From Spirochaeta isovalerica (GTDB taxonomy: Bacteria; Spirochaetota; Spirochaetia; DSM-2461): a DNA stretch of 64,000 nucleotides. Where the stretch lies: NCBI RefSeq assembly GCF_014207565.1, contig NZ_JACHGJ010000005.1, positions 248,001 through 312,000 on the forward strand, written 5' to 3'. Positions 33,155 to 42,753 of this stretch are shown one piece after another; position 1 is the first letter of the stretch; each line of letters starts with the position of its first letter. Made by a program: the position numbers and the translations under genes. The notes under the pieces were generated by a model that saw only the letters and a list, made by a program, of their open reading frames with translations, was not told the origin of the DNA and searched no databases.

Positions 33155-34517
33155 AAGAATTATGACCGAAGGCCCGATTCCCCCGATTCTGATAAAAATG
33201 GCAGCCGGCATGCTCTTCGGCTTCATCGCCATGTCGGCCTTCAACGCCGTGGACACCTATTTCGTGGGTCGGCTGGGCGCCATGGAACTGGCGGCCATGA
33301 GCTATACTTTTCCCGTAGTCATGATTCTCAATTCCATTGCTCTGGGATTGGGAGTGGGCCTGTCCTCCAATGTTTCCCGGGCGATCGGAGCCGGAAAGAA
33401 CCATCTTGTCAAAAGGCTGACAACAGACGGGCTGGTACTGGCTGTCCTGGTTGTCATCATTATCGGAATGGCCGGAATTCTGACCATAGTCCCCCTCTTC
33501 TCCATCCTGGGAGCAGAAGGCAGAACTCTCGGCCTGATTAAAGATTACATGACCATCTGGTATTTCGGGGTACCTTTTGTCGTCATCCCCATGGTCGGCA
33601 ACAATGTCATCCGCGCGACGGGAGACACGCTCACCCCGAGTCTGATTATGATGACATCGGTGTTCATCAATGTCATACTGGATCCATTAATGATCTTCGG
33701 AATAGGCCCTTTTCCCGCTATGGGAATTTCCGGCGCGGCGCTGGCAACAGTCATTGCCCGCTTAACGACTTTTTTCTTTTCACTAAGCATTCTGGGACTC
33801 AGAGAAAAGCTTCTTTCTTTTGAAATACCCCACCATTCGGAAGTTCTTTCAAACTGGAAGCAGATCGCTTATATCGGCGTGCCCGCGGCTTTGGTTCAGG
33901 CCATAAATCCCCTTACGCTGGGGGTTCTGACCCGTATTCTCGCCGGATTCGGTGATAAAGTGGTGGCCGGGTTCGGTGCTGCCGGTCGACTTGAATTTCT
34001 CATAATGGCCATACCCGCCGCATTCGGTACGGTTATGGCCCCTTTCGCCGGGCAGAACTGGGGGGCGAAGAAGATTGAAAGAATTAAGGAGGGCGTCCGT
34101 TTTTCCGCCATGGCTTCCCTTCTGTGGGGAGTCATCGTTTTTGTCCTTTTCCTTTTCGCATCCGAATCGATTATCGGTTTGTTCAGCAGCGATCCGGTTG
34201 TGAGAAACGCCGGAGCGGCCTACATGAAAATAATGGGCCTGGGGTATGGCTTTTTCGGAATACTGATGATCTCCAGCCAGAGCCTGAACGCCATGAACAA
34301 ACCGCTCCACTCAGCGGGAGTGACGATTACAAAATCCTTTATTATCAATATCCCCCTGGCCTTGATCGGTTCACGGGTCCTTATGGAAAGCGGTGTGTTT
34401 ACAGCGTCTCTCATCGCCAATATATCAGGAGGACTACTGGGACTTTTTATCGTATTCAGAATTCTGAATCACAAGATCTCACAATTGAGAGAGACGGTCC
34501 AGGCTACGGCCGGTTGA
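33141..34517 (+). CDS. MATE-family efflux pump
   Basis: A 458-residue, 12-helix MATE transporter. The hallmarks FNAVDTYFVGRLGAMELAAMSYTFP (first helix) and VIRATGDTLTPSLIMM are present, and the second half mirrors the first. It probably expels organic cations or drugs using Na+ or H+. TTG at 33141 is preceded by AAGGAAGGA, the best ribosome site, and overlaps the end of marR by 14 bases; an ATG at 33162 is the alternative. The last 39 bases overlap the convergent decarboxylase gene. Confidence 0.9.
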   Translation: MKKARRIMTEGPIPPILIKMAAGMLFGFIAMSAFNAVDTYFVGRLGAMELAAMSYTFPVVMILNSIALGLGVGLSSNVSRAIGAGKNHLVKRLTTDGLVLAVLVVIIIGMAGILTIVPLFSILGAEGRTLGLIKDYMTIWYFGVPFVVIPMVGNNVIRATGDTLTPSLIMMTSVFINVILDPLMIFGIGPFPAMGISGAALATVIARLTTFFFSLSILGLREKLLSFEIPHHSEVLSNWKQIAYIGVPAALVQAINPLTLGVLTRILAGFGDKVVAGFGAAGRLEFLIMAIPAAFGTVMAPFAGQNWGAKKIERIKEGVRFSAMASLLWGVIVFVLFLFASESIIGLFSSDPVVRNAGAAYMKIMGLGYGFFGILMISSQSLNAMNKPLHSAGVTITKSFIINIPLALIGSRVLMESGVFTASLIANISGGLLGLFIVFRILNHKISQLRETVQATAG

Positions 34518-35906
34518 TACGATCTTCCTGAATAAACCGCGGAGATGCTCCTCCTCCATATCCTTATGAGTCATCAGGAGGCGGAGTGAGACGTCTCCGG
34601 CTATGAAAGCCTGGGCAATCAGAGTAATGCCCCTTTTGTGCAGTTCCTTTCTCAGCAACTCATTGAAACTGTTTTTATCGCCTTCCGCGTTATAACGGAA
34701 GCAGAGATTGAAGGATTCACGGGGAACCACCATTTCCAGTTCTTCCGTTTCTCTTACAATCTGTTCCCCCAGTTCCGCCAGACGGTGATATTTTTCAATC
34801 CGACCGGCAAATCCCTCTTTCTTATAGAATTTCCAGTCGAGAAACCACTTCAGGCTATCGACCCGCCGGCCGCACTGGAGGGAGTACGCTCCGGGATTGT
34901 ACTCTTCCCCTTCCCTCTCCTTCCGGTGAAGGTAACTTTTATCTCCCACATTGCAGACGAAGTCCATGATTCCCGGACGATTGTTAAAAAGCAGGACATT
35001 GCAGATTAGAGATGTGCCGGGCATTTTGTGAAAATCCATGGTAAATGAATCAGCCTGTTCCAGCCCGGCAAGGTATTTTTCCTTTAATCTGTAACTGAAA
35101 ATGGCTGCTCCGCCCCAGGCCCCGTCGGCATGGAGCCAGAAATGATATTGTTCTCTCAATTTCACCAGTTCAGGCAGGGGATCATAAGCACCGCGGACCG
35201 TGGTTCCCATGGTCGCCGTAACGAAAAAGGGTTTTCCTCCGCTGGAAACGACTCGATCCATTTCTTTTTGCAGCATGACCGGATCCATTCTCCCGTGATC
35301 ATCCACAGGGATTTTCACAAGCTGATCCAGTCCGATTCCCAGAATGTTGACAGCTTTGTCGAGAGAATAGTGGGCATCGCTGCTGACAAAGGCATAGAGT
35401 TTTTGATGTCCGAAGAGACCGGACGATTTCATATGATCGGATAAGAGATTTCGCGCCGACATCATGGCAATCATATTGGCGTTGCTGGATCCGGTGGTCA
35501 TCTGTCCCTCGCCCCGTGAAAAGCCGGCAAGATCCAGCATCTGCCGGATCATATATTTTTCCATAAGAACGGAAACGGGAGCCGCTTCATAACTGCCCGC
35601 ATCGGTCTGGGATACGGCAGCGGCTATTTCTCCGACGATAGAGGAAATATTGGCTCCGGCCCACATACGGTTATTAAAACCGAAGTGATGGGTTTTGACG
35701 GCATAGCGGAAATACGTTTCCACCCAGTGCTTCAAGGTCTCCGGATCCTCTATCCCCCTTTCGAGATCAAGTTCCAGGAGTTCGCTGAGCTCTTCCGGTT
35801 CCTTCCGGTCGGAATAGGGCATTCCCCTATCGGATGTGAGAAATGATTCCACAGCTGTGAAAAGGTTTTTTAATATTTCTATATCTCTATCTGATTGATG
35901 ACTCAT
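34479..35906 (-). CDS. PLP-dependent group II decarboxylase
   Basis: The 475-residue enzyme belongs to the glutamate/aromatic amino acid decarboxylase family. The PLP lysine is in TMDFHKMPGTSLICN (residue ~292), and HADGAWGGAAIF is the Asp-containing cofactor motif; GSSNANMIAMMSARN lies earlier. It decarboxylates an amino acid, perhaps glutamate, cysteine sulfinate or an aromatic one; the substrate cannot be read. No transporter of the amine is adjacent except the convergent MATE pump. No Shine-Dalgarno sequence is present: a textbook promoter ends six bases before the ATG. Confidence 0.85.
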   Translation of the reverse strand: MSHQSDRDIEILKNLFTAVESFLTSDRGMPYSDRKEPEELSELLELDLERGIEDPETLKHWVETYFRYAVKTHHFGFNNRMWAGANISSIVGEIAAAVSQTDAGSYEAAPVSVLMEKYMIRQMLDLAGFSRGEGQMTTGSSNANMIAMMSARNLLSDHMKSSGLFGHQKLYAFVSSDAHYSLDKAVNILGIGLDQLVKIPVDDHGRMDPVMLQKEMDRVVSSGGKPFFVTATMGTTVRGAYDPLPELVKLREQYHFWLHADGAWGGAAIFSYRLKEKYLAGLEQADSFTMDFHKMPGTSLICNVLLFNNRPGIMDFVCNVGDKSYLHRKEREGEEYNPGAYSLQCGRRVDSLKWFLDWKFYKKEGFAGRIEKYHRLAELGEQIVRETEELEMVVPRESFNLCFRYNAEGDKNSFNELLRKELHKRGITLIAQAFIAGDVSLRLLMTHKDMEEEHLRGLFRKIVSTGRSLDRLSQL

Positions 35907-35912
35907 ACAGTT

Positions 35913-35941
35913 ATTATACTCCCGTCGATGAATAGGGTCAA
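35913..35941 (-). promoter_or_regulatory. Consensus leaderless promoter of the decarboxylase gene
   Basis: On the minus strand TTGACC (35941-35936), exactly 17 bases, TATAAT (35918-35913), then six bases to the ATG at 35906. There is no room for a Shine-Dalgarno sequence downstream of the start point, so the mRNA should begin at or beside the ATG. Confidence 0.75.
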
Positions 35942-35988
35942 AATGGTTAACACTTGTGATTTCGGAATTAACAATGTACCTTTAAAGC

Positions 35989-36444
35989 ATGAAAAGAATG
36001 ATCATTCTTTTATTCCTGTTTTCTCTTTGCGGAGCCCTGTGTGCCATTAGCGACCGCGAGCTCATCACCGATATCGAAGAGATTGTCGATGAATCACTGA
36101 GCCTGTTCAACCGTCTGGGAAAAACCGGAACAGAAGTGATCCGGGGCGCGGAAGGCGGCACAATAACCTACAGGACGGAACTGACCGGTTTCAACCGGGT
36201 TCTCAATACCGTCGAATATGAGGCCTTCTGCAGAAGGGGATATATAATAAGCGGCACAATAAGCAACAGGACAGACTGGTCCGGATCGGGAACCAGTCTG
36301 TCATCTTTTGCCATAGAGGGAATCGAATCGTTCTGCCTCGAAATAGAAATGTCTCTCTTAAAAAAGAAGAGGATTGAAGGGAATTACTGCCTGAAAAGGG
36401 AGAATTGTGAACCGATTTATATCGCCTACGATTCTCCCGATTAA
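35989..36444 (+). CDS. Unknown exported protein
   Basis: A 151-residue protein with signal peptide MKRMIILLFLFSLCGALCAIS; the cysteines there could allow lipid attachment, but the box is not a clean match. The mature part is mixed helix (ELITDIEEIVDESLSLFNRLG) and strand, with four cysteines (FCRRG, SFCLE, YCLKR, NCEPI) that could form disulfides in the periplasm. No family recognised. A TTGTGA-17-TACCTT pair ends six bases before the ATG and no ribosome site is visible. Confidence 0.6.
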   Translation: MKRMIILLFLFSLCGALCAISDRELITDIEEIVDESLSLFNRLGKTGTEVIRGAEGGTITYRTELTGFNRVLNTVEYEAFCRRGYIISGTISNRTDWSGSGTSLSSFAIEGIESFCLEIEMSLLKKKRIEGNYCLKRENCEPIYIAYDSPD

Positions 36445-36452
36445 GAGGCTGA

Positions 36453-37697
36453 CTATAGAAAAAGCGGTGCGATATGCCTGTCCAGAAGATTCTCCTTAAC
36501 GTTTCTGGCGACCTCTTCCCTGTGCTCTTCCAGGGCATCGAGATAGCGCTCGCCCATTTCCGATGCCACTTTGTATCCCACGTGGAGCAACTGGCGGAAA
36601 TTCAGGTTATATTCGGAACAGCTCTGATCATGGCGCAGAGCATCGGCATACTGTCTTCCAGTCCAGCTATTGACGTCTACAGGCGCAGGCAGCCGGGATT
36701 TATCTATATCGATAACCGTGGCATAGGGAGCGGCCAGTTCGTCATAGCGTCCGAAGGCTTTCTCATAGACCTCTTTGGCAATTTCCAACCCCGTTCCGCC
36801 GCTTTCAGCCAGCCCGATCAGCTCTTCAAGCCAGGTCGTGCCGGCCGTTTTAATATGGATTCCTCCGCCAATTTCCTCCATGGCTTTTCGCACATGGGGA
36901 TAAATGGAGAATTTATCGCTGCCTGAATGGATGCTAAGCTTGAGGTTGCGCATCATACCGAACTCTTCTACAGCCCAGGCGATAACCGCCATATCATCGC
37001 GGAACTCTTTGCCGAAAACATCGGGATCTCCCACGTAATCGACGCCTTTATTGAACCTTCCGGAAAACTTCGGAGCGATGGTCTGCGCCGGGATTCTCTC
37101 CCGGGCAATGGCTGCCAGAATAAATATCATCTCTTCGGGAGTCTGAGGATTTTCCGTTTCATCCATGGACACTTCCGTTACGAAACGACCCTCCCCTTTT
37201 ACCGAGACAAGGTGCCGGTAGATTTTACCCGCTTCCTGAATGGCGTAGAGATATTTCTCCGCAACGCTGCGAATATCTTCTTCTTTAACGGTAACCGGAC
37301 CATCGAGTCCGGGAATATCAAGTGAGCCTGCATAGGAACGGTTCTTTTTGACAAACTCCTCAATAGATTCATCTGTTGCTTTTTCCCCGATATAATCGGC
37401 CACATCGAGCGTGAAGAAATCGGAAGAATCGACAAAGAGATCGACTGATTTAAGATTTATGTGATCCGCATCGACATAATAGGCACCATCCCAACCAGCG
37501 ACTTCAACAGCTCGATCGGCGGCCTCTCTGACGGAAAGTGGCTTTGTGTGAATGATTTCATGTTCCCGGAATGATTTATTCCAGACAATGGCCAGATCGA
37601 CCCCTTTCTTTTTCGCCTCCATGACTGCGCTGAGCTGAGCCGATGCCTCTTTTCCGAAACGGTCGCCCGTTCCAATTGAATATTTTTCCAGTATCAT
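36453..37697 (-). CDS. uxaE: Tagaturonate epimerase UxaE
   Basis: A 414-residue enzyme matching UxaE. The N-terminal YSIGTGDRFGKEASAQLSAV, then WNKSFREHEIIHTKPLSVREAAD and AYYVDADHINLKSVDLFVDSSDFFTLDVADYIG are the family's conserved lines. UxaE epimerises D-tagaturonate to D-fructuronate, letting galacturonate enter the glucuronate branch. This explains its place beside the pectin genes. GGAGG lies five bases before the ATG. It diverges from lacI, and two LacI-type operator-like sequences lie between, so it is probably repressed by that regulator. Substrate and role follow from family; biochemical proof is not in the sequence. Confidence 0.88.
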   Translation of the reverse strand: MILEKYSIGTGDRFGKEASAQLSAVMEAKKKGVDLAIVWNKSFREHEIIHTKPLSVREAADRAVEVAGWDGAYYVDADHINLKSVDLFVDSSDFFTLDVADYIGEKATDESIEEFVKKNRSYAGSLDIPGLDGPVTVKEEDIRSVAEKYLYAIQEAGKIYRHLVSVKGEGRFVTEVSMDETENPQTPEEMIFILAAIARERIPAQTIAPKFSGRFNKGVDYVGDPDVFGKEFRDDMAVIAWAVEEFGMMRNLKLSIHSGSDKFSIYPHVRKAMEEIGGGIHIKTAGTTWLEELIGLAESGGTGLEIAKEVYEKAFGRYDELAAPYATVIDIDKSRLPAPVDVNSWTGRQYADALRHDQSCSEYNLNFRQLLHVGYKVASEMGERYLDALEEHREEVARNVKENLLDRHIAPLFL

Positions 37698-37734
37698 ATT
37701 ACCTCCGGGATAACCCCAATATCTTGCATCATAT

Positions 37735-37855
37735 TGTAAGCGGTTACATTATTTTTGGCAAGATATTTGATACAAAAGCTGTCTTTCCCTTCATTTATCG
37801 ATAAAGTTCTTTTTTTTATGTAATCGGTACCACATCGGGATTTTGATGCTATAAT
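37735..37855. promoter_or_regulatory. uxaE/lacI divergent control region
   Basis: TGTAAGCGGTTACA (37735-37748) is a typical LacI-family half-symmetric operator with a central CG. TGTAATCGGTACCA (37819-37832) is a weaker second copy. TATAAT (37850-37855) lies five bases before the lacI ATG, with no Shine-Dalgarno sequence. The second site would overlap the -35 region of lacI, suggesting autoregulation. Confidence 0.65.
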
Positions 37856-37860
37856 ACGGC

Positions 37861-38856
37861 ATGACCATCTATGAACTGGCTGAAAAAGCCGGCGTTTCAA
37901 CAGCAACCATTTCCAGGGTTCTCAATAACAGCCCCAAAGTGAGCGAGAAAACCCGGGACCGAATACACAAACTGATGAAAGAGGAGAATTACGTACCGAG
38001 CGCCTTTGCCCGGGGGCTATCCGGCTCTCCCGGCAAGACGATCGGAATACTGACCATAGATATTCGTGACCAGTATTTCGCTGCAGTAATTCATTCGCTC
38101 GAGCAGGAATTGAGTCTTTATCAGTACAATGTCATTCTCTGCAATACCGGAGGCGAATTGGACGATCAGAGAAATTACATATCCCTGCTCAGGCAGAAAC
38201 AGGTCGATGCCATGGTCCTCGTGGGTTCCGTCTTCAGAAATCCCCATTTGAAAGGCATTATCAGGGAAGTGACGGAAACCGTTCCACTTATCATCGTCAA
38301 TGAAAAAGTTTCGGGTCCCAATATATATTCGGTTATATGCGAAGAGGGAAAAGGCATTGAAGATGCTGTCCGGAAACTCTATGAGTCCGGCCGTCGATCA
38401 TTTCTCTTTGTCAAGCCCGGACAGACCTACAGTTCAAACCGGAAGGAAAGAGGTTTCAGAAAAGCTCTGGAGAATCTGGATATTGCGACAGAGAATAGAG
38501 TTCTGGAAATTCCGAAAGGATTACAGCCTGCACAGGATGCGTCATCGCGTATTACTGACCTCCCCTTTAAAGTCGATGCGGTGATCTGCGGAGAAGACCT
38601 GACAGCTATGGGTATCATTAAAGGACTGAAGGAGAAAGGTGTGGATATCCCGGGCACGACAGCCGTGACAGGATTCAACAATTCGATTTATGCCGAAGGC
38701 TCGACTCCCACCATTACTTCCGTTGACAGCCAGAGCGACGCCATGGGTCTGGCTGCCGCACGGCTGACCCTCGATATCCTGAACGGGCGCAATGTGCCGG
38801 TCCTCAGTTCCATAAACACATCATTAATCGTCAGAGAAAGCACAGGTCCCTTATGA
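37861..38856 (+). CDS. LacI-family regulator of the pectin locus
   Basis: A 331-residue LacI protein. The helix-turn-helix and hinge read TIYELAEKAGVSTATISRVLNNSPKVSEKTRDRI (residues 2-35), and a periplasmic-binding-protein-like effector domain follows (GKTIGILTIDIRDQYFAAVIHSLEQEL). It is coupled to the downstream binding-protein gene by ATGA overlap. The divergent uxaE and the two operator-like sites mark its targets. The effector is probably a uronate or oligogalacturonide; this is inference. The mRNA appears leaderless. Confidence 0.9.
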   Translation: MTIYELAEKAGVSTATISRVLNNSPKVSEKTRDRIHKLMKEENYVPSAFARGLSGSPGKTIGILTIDIRDQYFAAVIHSLEQELSLYQYNVILCNTGGELDDQRNYISLLRQKQVDAMVLVGSVFRNPHLKGIIREVTETVPLIIVNEKVSGPNIYSVICEEGKGIEDAVRKLYESGRRSFLFVKPGQTYSSNRKERGFRKALENLDIATENRVLEIPKGLQPAQDASSRITDLPFKVDAVICGEDLTAMGIIKGLKEKGVDIPGTTAVTGFNNSIYAEGSTPTITSVDSQSDAMGLAAARLTLDILNGRNVPVLSSINTSLIVRESTGPL

Positions 38857-40274
38857 AAAGAATCATCCCTCCCCTATTATTGATTTTTCTGGTCACGGCA
38901 TGCGGATCCGGCGATATCAAAAAGGAAGAGCCTTACCGATTTACAGCTTATCTGGATAATATCATCCAGGATTGGGAAGGACAGAAAGTCTTCATTGAGG
39001 AGTTCAACCGCCTGACCGGCATGGAACTCGACATCGTCCAGCCGCCCCATCAGCAGTATATGGAAAAACTCATGGTCAGTTTTTCCGGGAAAGACAGCCC
39101 CGAGCTCTGTGAGATACTGCCTGAATATCTCTCGCTTCTCGTATCGAGGGAAATAGCTCTTCCCCTGGACAAATACATCGAAAATTCCATTCACGTCAGC
39201 CATTTCGATGATGAGTTTCTCGACAATCTCCGGTCCCACGACGGGCATATATACGGTTTTCCCGCCAGAGACGGGGGAGGCTGCGTCACCTATATCCGGA
39301 AAGACTGGCTGGACAATCTGGGACTGGAAATCCCCCGCACATGGGAGCAGTTTCACAATGTCCTGAGAGCTTTTACCTATGACGATCCCGACGAAAACGG
39401 ACTGGACGACACCCGCGGGTATACCGATGTCAACTCGGGAGCCGAAGACTGGTACAACCGGGCGATCATGCTGGACGGCCGGGTCGAAATCTACTGGAAA
39501 AACGGAGCCTGGGTGGACGGTTTCACCGAACCGGCCGCAACTGCCGCACTGGAAAGACTCAAAACGATCTACCAGGAAGGGCTGGTAGACCCCAACATTG
39601 TGACAAATACAACATTTACGGCGCGAAACCGCTTTATAAACGGCGATGTGGGCGTTTTCACCTACTGGGGGAACCATTGGGCCAGAAACCTCCTGGAGAG
39701 AACAGGAAAAGTATCGGGACCGGAGGTTGAGCTCGTTGCCATTCCGCCTCTCGATGACGGTTACTATATAAAAAGGGTCGCACCCCTTCTGGTCATCACT
39801 TCCGATACGGAGGAACCGGGTAAAGTATTCAGCAGTTTCATCGACCGGCAGTACGACAAGGGAGAAATTCAGACGCTCTTCACATACGGCGTAAAAGGGT
39901 ACCACTGGGACTTTGTCGACGGAGAGCCCCGGTTCCTGATCAATCAGAACGATCCCTATAAAGTCCTGTTCACAAAGAGCTTTGTTCCGCCGACGGAGAT
40001 TATCAATGATTGGGACCAGCCGATGAGGATTGATGAAGTGATTGTACCTGTACAGGAAACGCTTAACAGCAACTCCCGTCAGGAGAAGATCAAATTCGGA
40101 AAGGCCAACTACGACAGGTATTATCTGGAAATCGAGCGCAGCCTCAAGCCCGACATTATCAGCCGCATTATCAACGGCGGAATTTCCATAGAAGAGGGAC
40201 TTTCAGAATACAGGCGAAAAGCCGCCGAGCTCTCTCTGGATAAAATACTGGATGAACTGAACGGAAAAATCTAG
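38853..40274 (+). CDS. Binding lipoprotein for oligogalacturonide-type sugars (first copy)
   Basis: A 473-residue family-1 solute-binding lipoprotein: LIFLVTACGSG is a good lipobox with Cys at residue 17. Characteristic stretches are DGHIYGFPARDGGGCVTYIRKDWLDNLG and a calcium-loop-like DDPDENGLDDTRG. It is closely related to the second binding protein at 44661-46091, sharing these stretches almost word for word. It is coupled to lacI, not to the permeases, so it may be expressed under LacI control and share the permease pair encoded 2.5 kb downstream. It ends 7 bases from the convergent AraC gene. Confidence 0.88.
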   Translation: MKRIIPPLLLIFLVTACGSGDIKKEEPYRFTAYLDNIIQDWEGQKVFIEEFNRLTGMELDIVQPPHQQYMEKLMVSFSGKDSPELCEILPEYLSLLVSREIALPLDKYIENSIHVSHFDDEFLDNLRSHDGHIYGFPARDGGGCVTYIRKDWLDNLGLEIPRTWEQFHNVLRAFTYDDPDENGLDDTRGYTDVNSGAEDWYNRAIMLDGRVEIYWKNGAWVDGFTEPAATAALERLKTIYQEGLVDPNIVTNTTFTARNRFINGDVGVFTYWGNHWARNLLERTGKVSGPEVELVAIPPLDDGYYIKRVAPLLVITSDTEEPGKVFSSFIDRQYDKGEIQTLFTYGVKGYHWDFVDGEPRFLINQNDPYKVLFTKSFVPPTEIINDWDQPMRIDEVIVPVQETLNSNSRQEKIKFGKANYDRYYLEIERSLKPDIISRIINGGISIEEGLSEYRRKAAELSLDKILDELNGKI

Positions 40275-40281
40275 CGGGCGG

Positions 40282-42570
40282 CTAAGCTTCCCGGTAAACG
40301 CCGGGACTCATGTTGTGGTGCTTCTGAAAAACTCTCCGGAAGGTCTTATCGCTGTTATAGCCCACTTTTCCGGCTATGATATGAATCGGCTCGTCGGTTT
40401 CCTTCAGAAGCGTTCCGGCTTTGCTGATCCTGATTTTCTCCAGATATGTTGAGAAATTCGTCCCGGTCTGCTCCTTGAAAAAGAAGGATAGATAGGACTC
40501 GTTGACCGAAAAGTGGTCCGCTACGACCTGTAGGCTCAAGTTCCTGTTGCCGTAGTTCTTTTCCAGATAATCGGCCACCTTATCGACAAGCGTGACATTG
40601 TGGCTCTTTTTATTGCGGTTCTGATGGCGGCACACTTCCGTCAGAAATGTTCTTATGCTCTCGAAATCCGGGCCATCGGTATAGCGGTCCGGCAAATTTT
40701 CCACATGATCGCCCAGAGAATCGGACAACTGGTTTTCGATGCGGAAGCAGCTGTTGAGAAGACCGTAGAGGAAATTATTCATCTTGTTGCTTTCCAGAAC
40801 GCGCTTCTCCATATTCTCAAATGCCAGAGTGTCCAGCAGTCCGATCAGTATATCCTCATTTCCCGCTTTTACAGCGTTGATCAGTCTCGATTCCAGCTCC
40901 AGAGGATAGTAAAAATCATCCATTTTTTCATCGACATCGCTGAAATGGATGATCCGGATACCTGTTTCATCGGAACTGAGAGAGAGGACATCGCGGGCCT
41001 GCATAAAGGAATGATGGACTTTCTGAAGGGAGTCCACAGTTTCCCCCAGAGCGATAAACAGGGAATCGGAATAGAGATGGGGCAGAGAGCGGGAGAAATC
41101 TTCCAGCGATTCACCGGCCGTTCTGACGTGCTGTTCCGGATTGTCCGAATCGGTCATGAGTATAAGGACAAGATTGCTGTTTTCCTGCTCGGCGATCATG
41201 ATTCTGATGGGGAATTCCTGCTGGAGCCTTGTCTTCAGAAAATTTTTCACCCTGACAATCTCCTCGAAGCTCTGCGCCGTGCCGGCCGACTCCATCACTC
41301 CCTGGGAAATGATAGCCACGGAATAATAGTTTTCCGAGATCCGGAATCCCAGATGATCGAGGTATTTTTCCAGATCTTTCCGGTCCCGGAAAAATCCGTT
41401 GATCAATCTGTTGACGAAAGCGTTGTGAACGAAAACTTCACGGCTGATCAGCTCGTCCTGCAGGTCCTCGCTCTGATGGATCAATTCGCTCACATTGCTC
41501 GTCAGCGTTCTGAGGGAAATCATTTCCCGAACATCCTTATTCAGGTATCCGGAGATGGAGCGATAACTGCTGACCAGGGGGCGCGACCATCGGTTGGAGA
41601 TAAAATAGGCTGCGGCCAGACAGACGAGCAGAGCGAGCAGCATCAGGATTATTGAGATCAGTCTGTAAAAGGAAACGCTTTTCACAACCCATTTCTCAGG
41701 AAGAACTGACACATACTTCCAGTCGTTTTTCCGGCTTGTCGTGTAGATGATAAACATCTTTTTCCCCTCAATGGTCCGCTCGATCATCCCCTCCTCTCCT
41801 GCCAGAGCCGGAGGAGAAAAATCACCGTCGGCATGGGAGACAAGAGTGATGAGATTGTAATCATCGTCGGCAATGTATGAAACGCCCCCGGGGGGCAGTT
41901 CGTCAGTCTCCAGAAACCGGATAAAATCAGCTTCGCCTATGAGATAGACAATGGCGCCCTGTATGTTTTTTGTTCCTCCCGTTCTGTCAATCGGTACGGT
42001 CTGGACATAGGGAATCATTCTCTTGTTTTTAAAATCCTCGATGATAACCGAGCGGACCGGCAATATCCTCCCGCTGTAGAACTGGCTACTGATGGCTGTG
42101 TGCCATTCGCGGGAACTGATGTTTTCCATCTTGAAAAAATTGACCGAATCATTGAAATCGCTGTGGGTGTAGATGGAATAGGGCGTGATTATGATGTCCT
42201 GGTCTTTGAGGTAGATATAATAGGTGGAATTGAACGATGTATTGTAGAGCAGAGAATCGTTCAGTTCGATCATCGTGTCACGGATAAGCGCCGACCTTTC
42301 CATACCGCTAAGCTTCTGATCCCTATCGGCAATCAGCCGCAGCAGTTTCGTGTTTCCTGCGATCTGATAAGTCGACCATTTGATATCATCGATAAAGCTT
42401 TCCAGAACGTCCTGCGTCTTTTTCAGATGCGTCAGCTGGGAAGCTTTGACATATTGCTCGTAATCCGATGCTATTGAACTGTTAACGGCCATCCCCGTAA
42501 TCAGGGGAACCAGAATAAGGACTATATAGGCTGTTAAAAAGGACAGGAAAATCCTGTTGAATGGACGCAC
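40282..42570 (-). CDS. Membrane-bound AraC-family sensor-regulator
   Basis: A 762-residue one-component regulator. Helix 1 (residues ~5-27, FLSFLTAYIVLILVPLITG), an extracytoplasmic dCache-like sensor region (~30-300), helix 2 (ISIILMLLALLVCLAAAYFI, ~305-325), a linker, and a C-terminal AraC helix-turn-helix pair (NLSLQVVADHFSVNESYLSFFFKE and PIHIIAGKVGYNSDKTFRRVFQ). It resembles the YtdP-type regulators of Bacillus sugar clusters. It lies divergent to the ABC permease operon with three repeated motifs between, so it probably activates it on sensing pectin fragments outside the cytoplasm. Confidence 0.9.
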   Translation of the reverse strand: MRPFNRIFLSFLTAYIVLILVPLITGMAVNSSIASDYEQYVKASQLTHLKKTQDVLESFIDDIKWSTYQIAGNTKLLRLIADRDQKLSGMERSALIRDTMIELNDSLLYNTSFNSTYYIYLKDQDIIITPYSIYTHSDFNDSVNFFKMENISSREWHTAISSQFYSGRILPVRSVIIEDFKNKRMIPYVQTVPIDRTGGTKNIQGAIVYLIGEADFIRFLETDELPPGGVSYIADDDYNLITLVSHADGDFSPPALAGEEGMIERTIEGKKMFIIYTTSRKNDWKYVSVLPEKWVVKSVSFYRLISIILMLLALLVCLAAAYFISNRWSRPLVSSYRSISGYLNKDVREMISLRTLTSNVSELIHQSEDLQDELISREVFVHNAFVNRLINGFFRDRKDLEKYLDHLGFRISENYYSVAIISQGVMESAGTAQSFEEIVRVKNFLKTRLQQEFPIRIMIAEQENSNLVLILMTDSDNPEQHVRTAGESLEDFSRSLPHLYSDSLFIALGETVDSLQKVHHSFMQARDVLSLSSDETGIRIIHFSDVDEKMDDFYYPLELESRLINAVKAGNEDILIGLLDTLAFENMEKRVLESNKMNNFLYGLLNSCFRIENQLSDSLGDHVENLPDRYTDGPDFESIRTFLTEVCRHQNRNKKSHNVTLVDKVADYLEKNYGNRNLSLQVVADHFSVNESYLSFFFKEQTGTNFSTYLEKIRISKAGTLLKETDEPIHIIAGKVGYNSDKTFRRVFQKHHNMSPGVYREA

Positions 42571-42639
42571 GGCCTCTCCTCAATGAAAAATCATACAAGA
42601 TTACCCCGGTTTCCGCCATCTGTAAAATTTTGTTTGCCC

Positions 42640-42717
42640 ATTCCAAAATTCTGGGTGCGACCTAAAAATTTGTCCCCTCCCCAATCCAAAAAATAAGGCC
42701 GCATTCCAAATTATTGG
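42640..42717. repeat. Three direct repeats, candidate AraC binding sites
   Basis: ATTCCAAAATTCTGG (42640-42654) and ATTCCAAATTATTGG (42703-42717) are strongly alike and 63 bases apart, i.e. six helical turns. A weaker copy AATCCAAAAAATAAGG (42683-42698) lies between. All sit in the 183-base gap between the AraC-type gene and the permease genes, on one strand orientation, as expected for AraC-family activators. Confidence 0.6.
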
Positions 42718-42753
42718 TCTCTATCCAGATGAAAAAATCAGAGGAAATAATAA

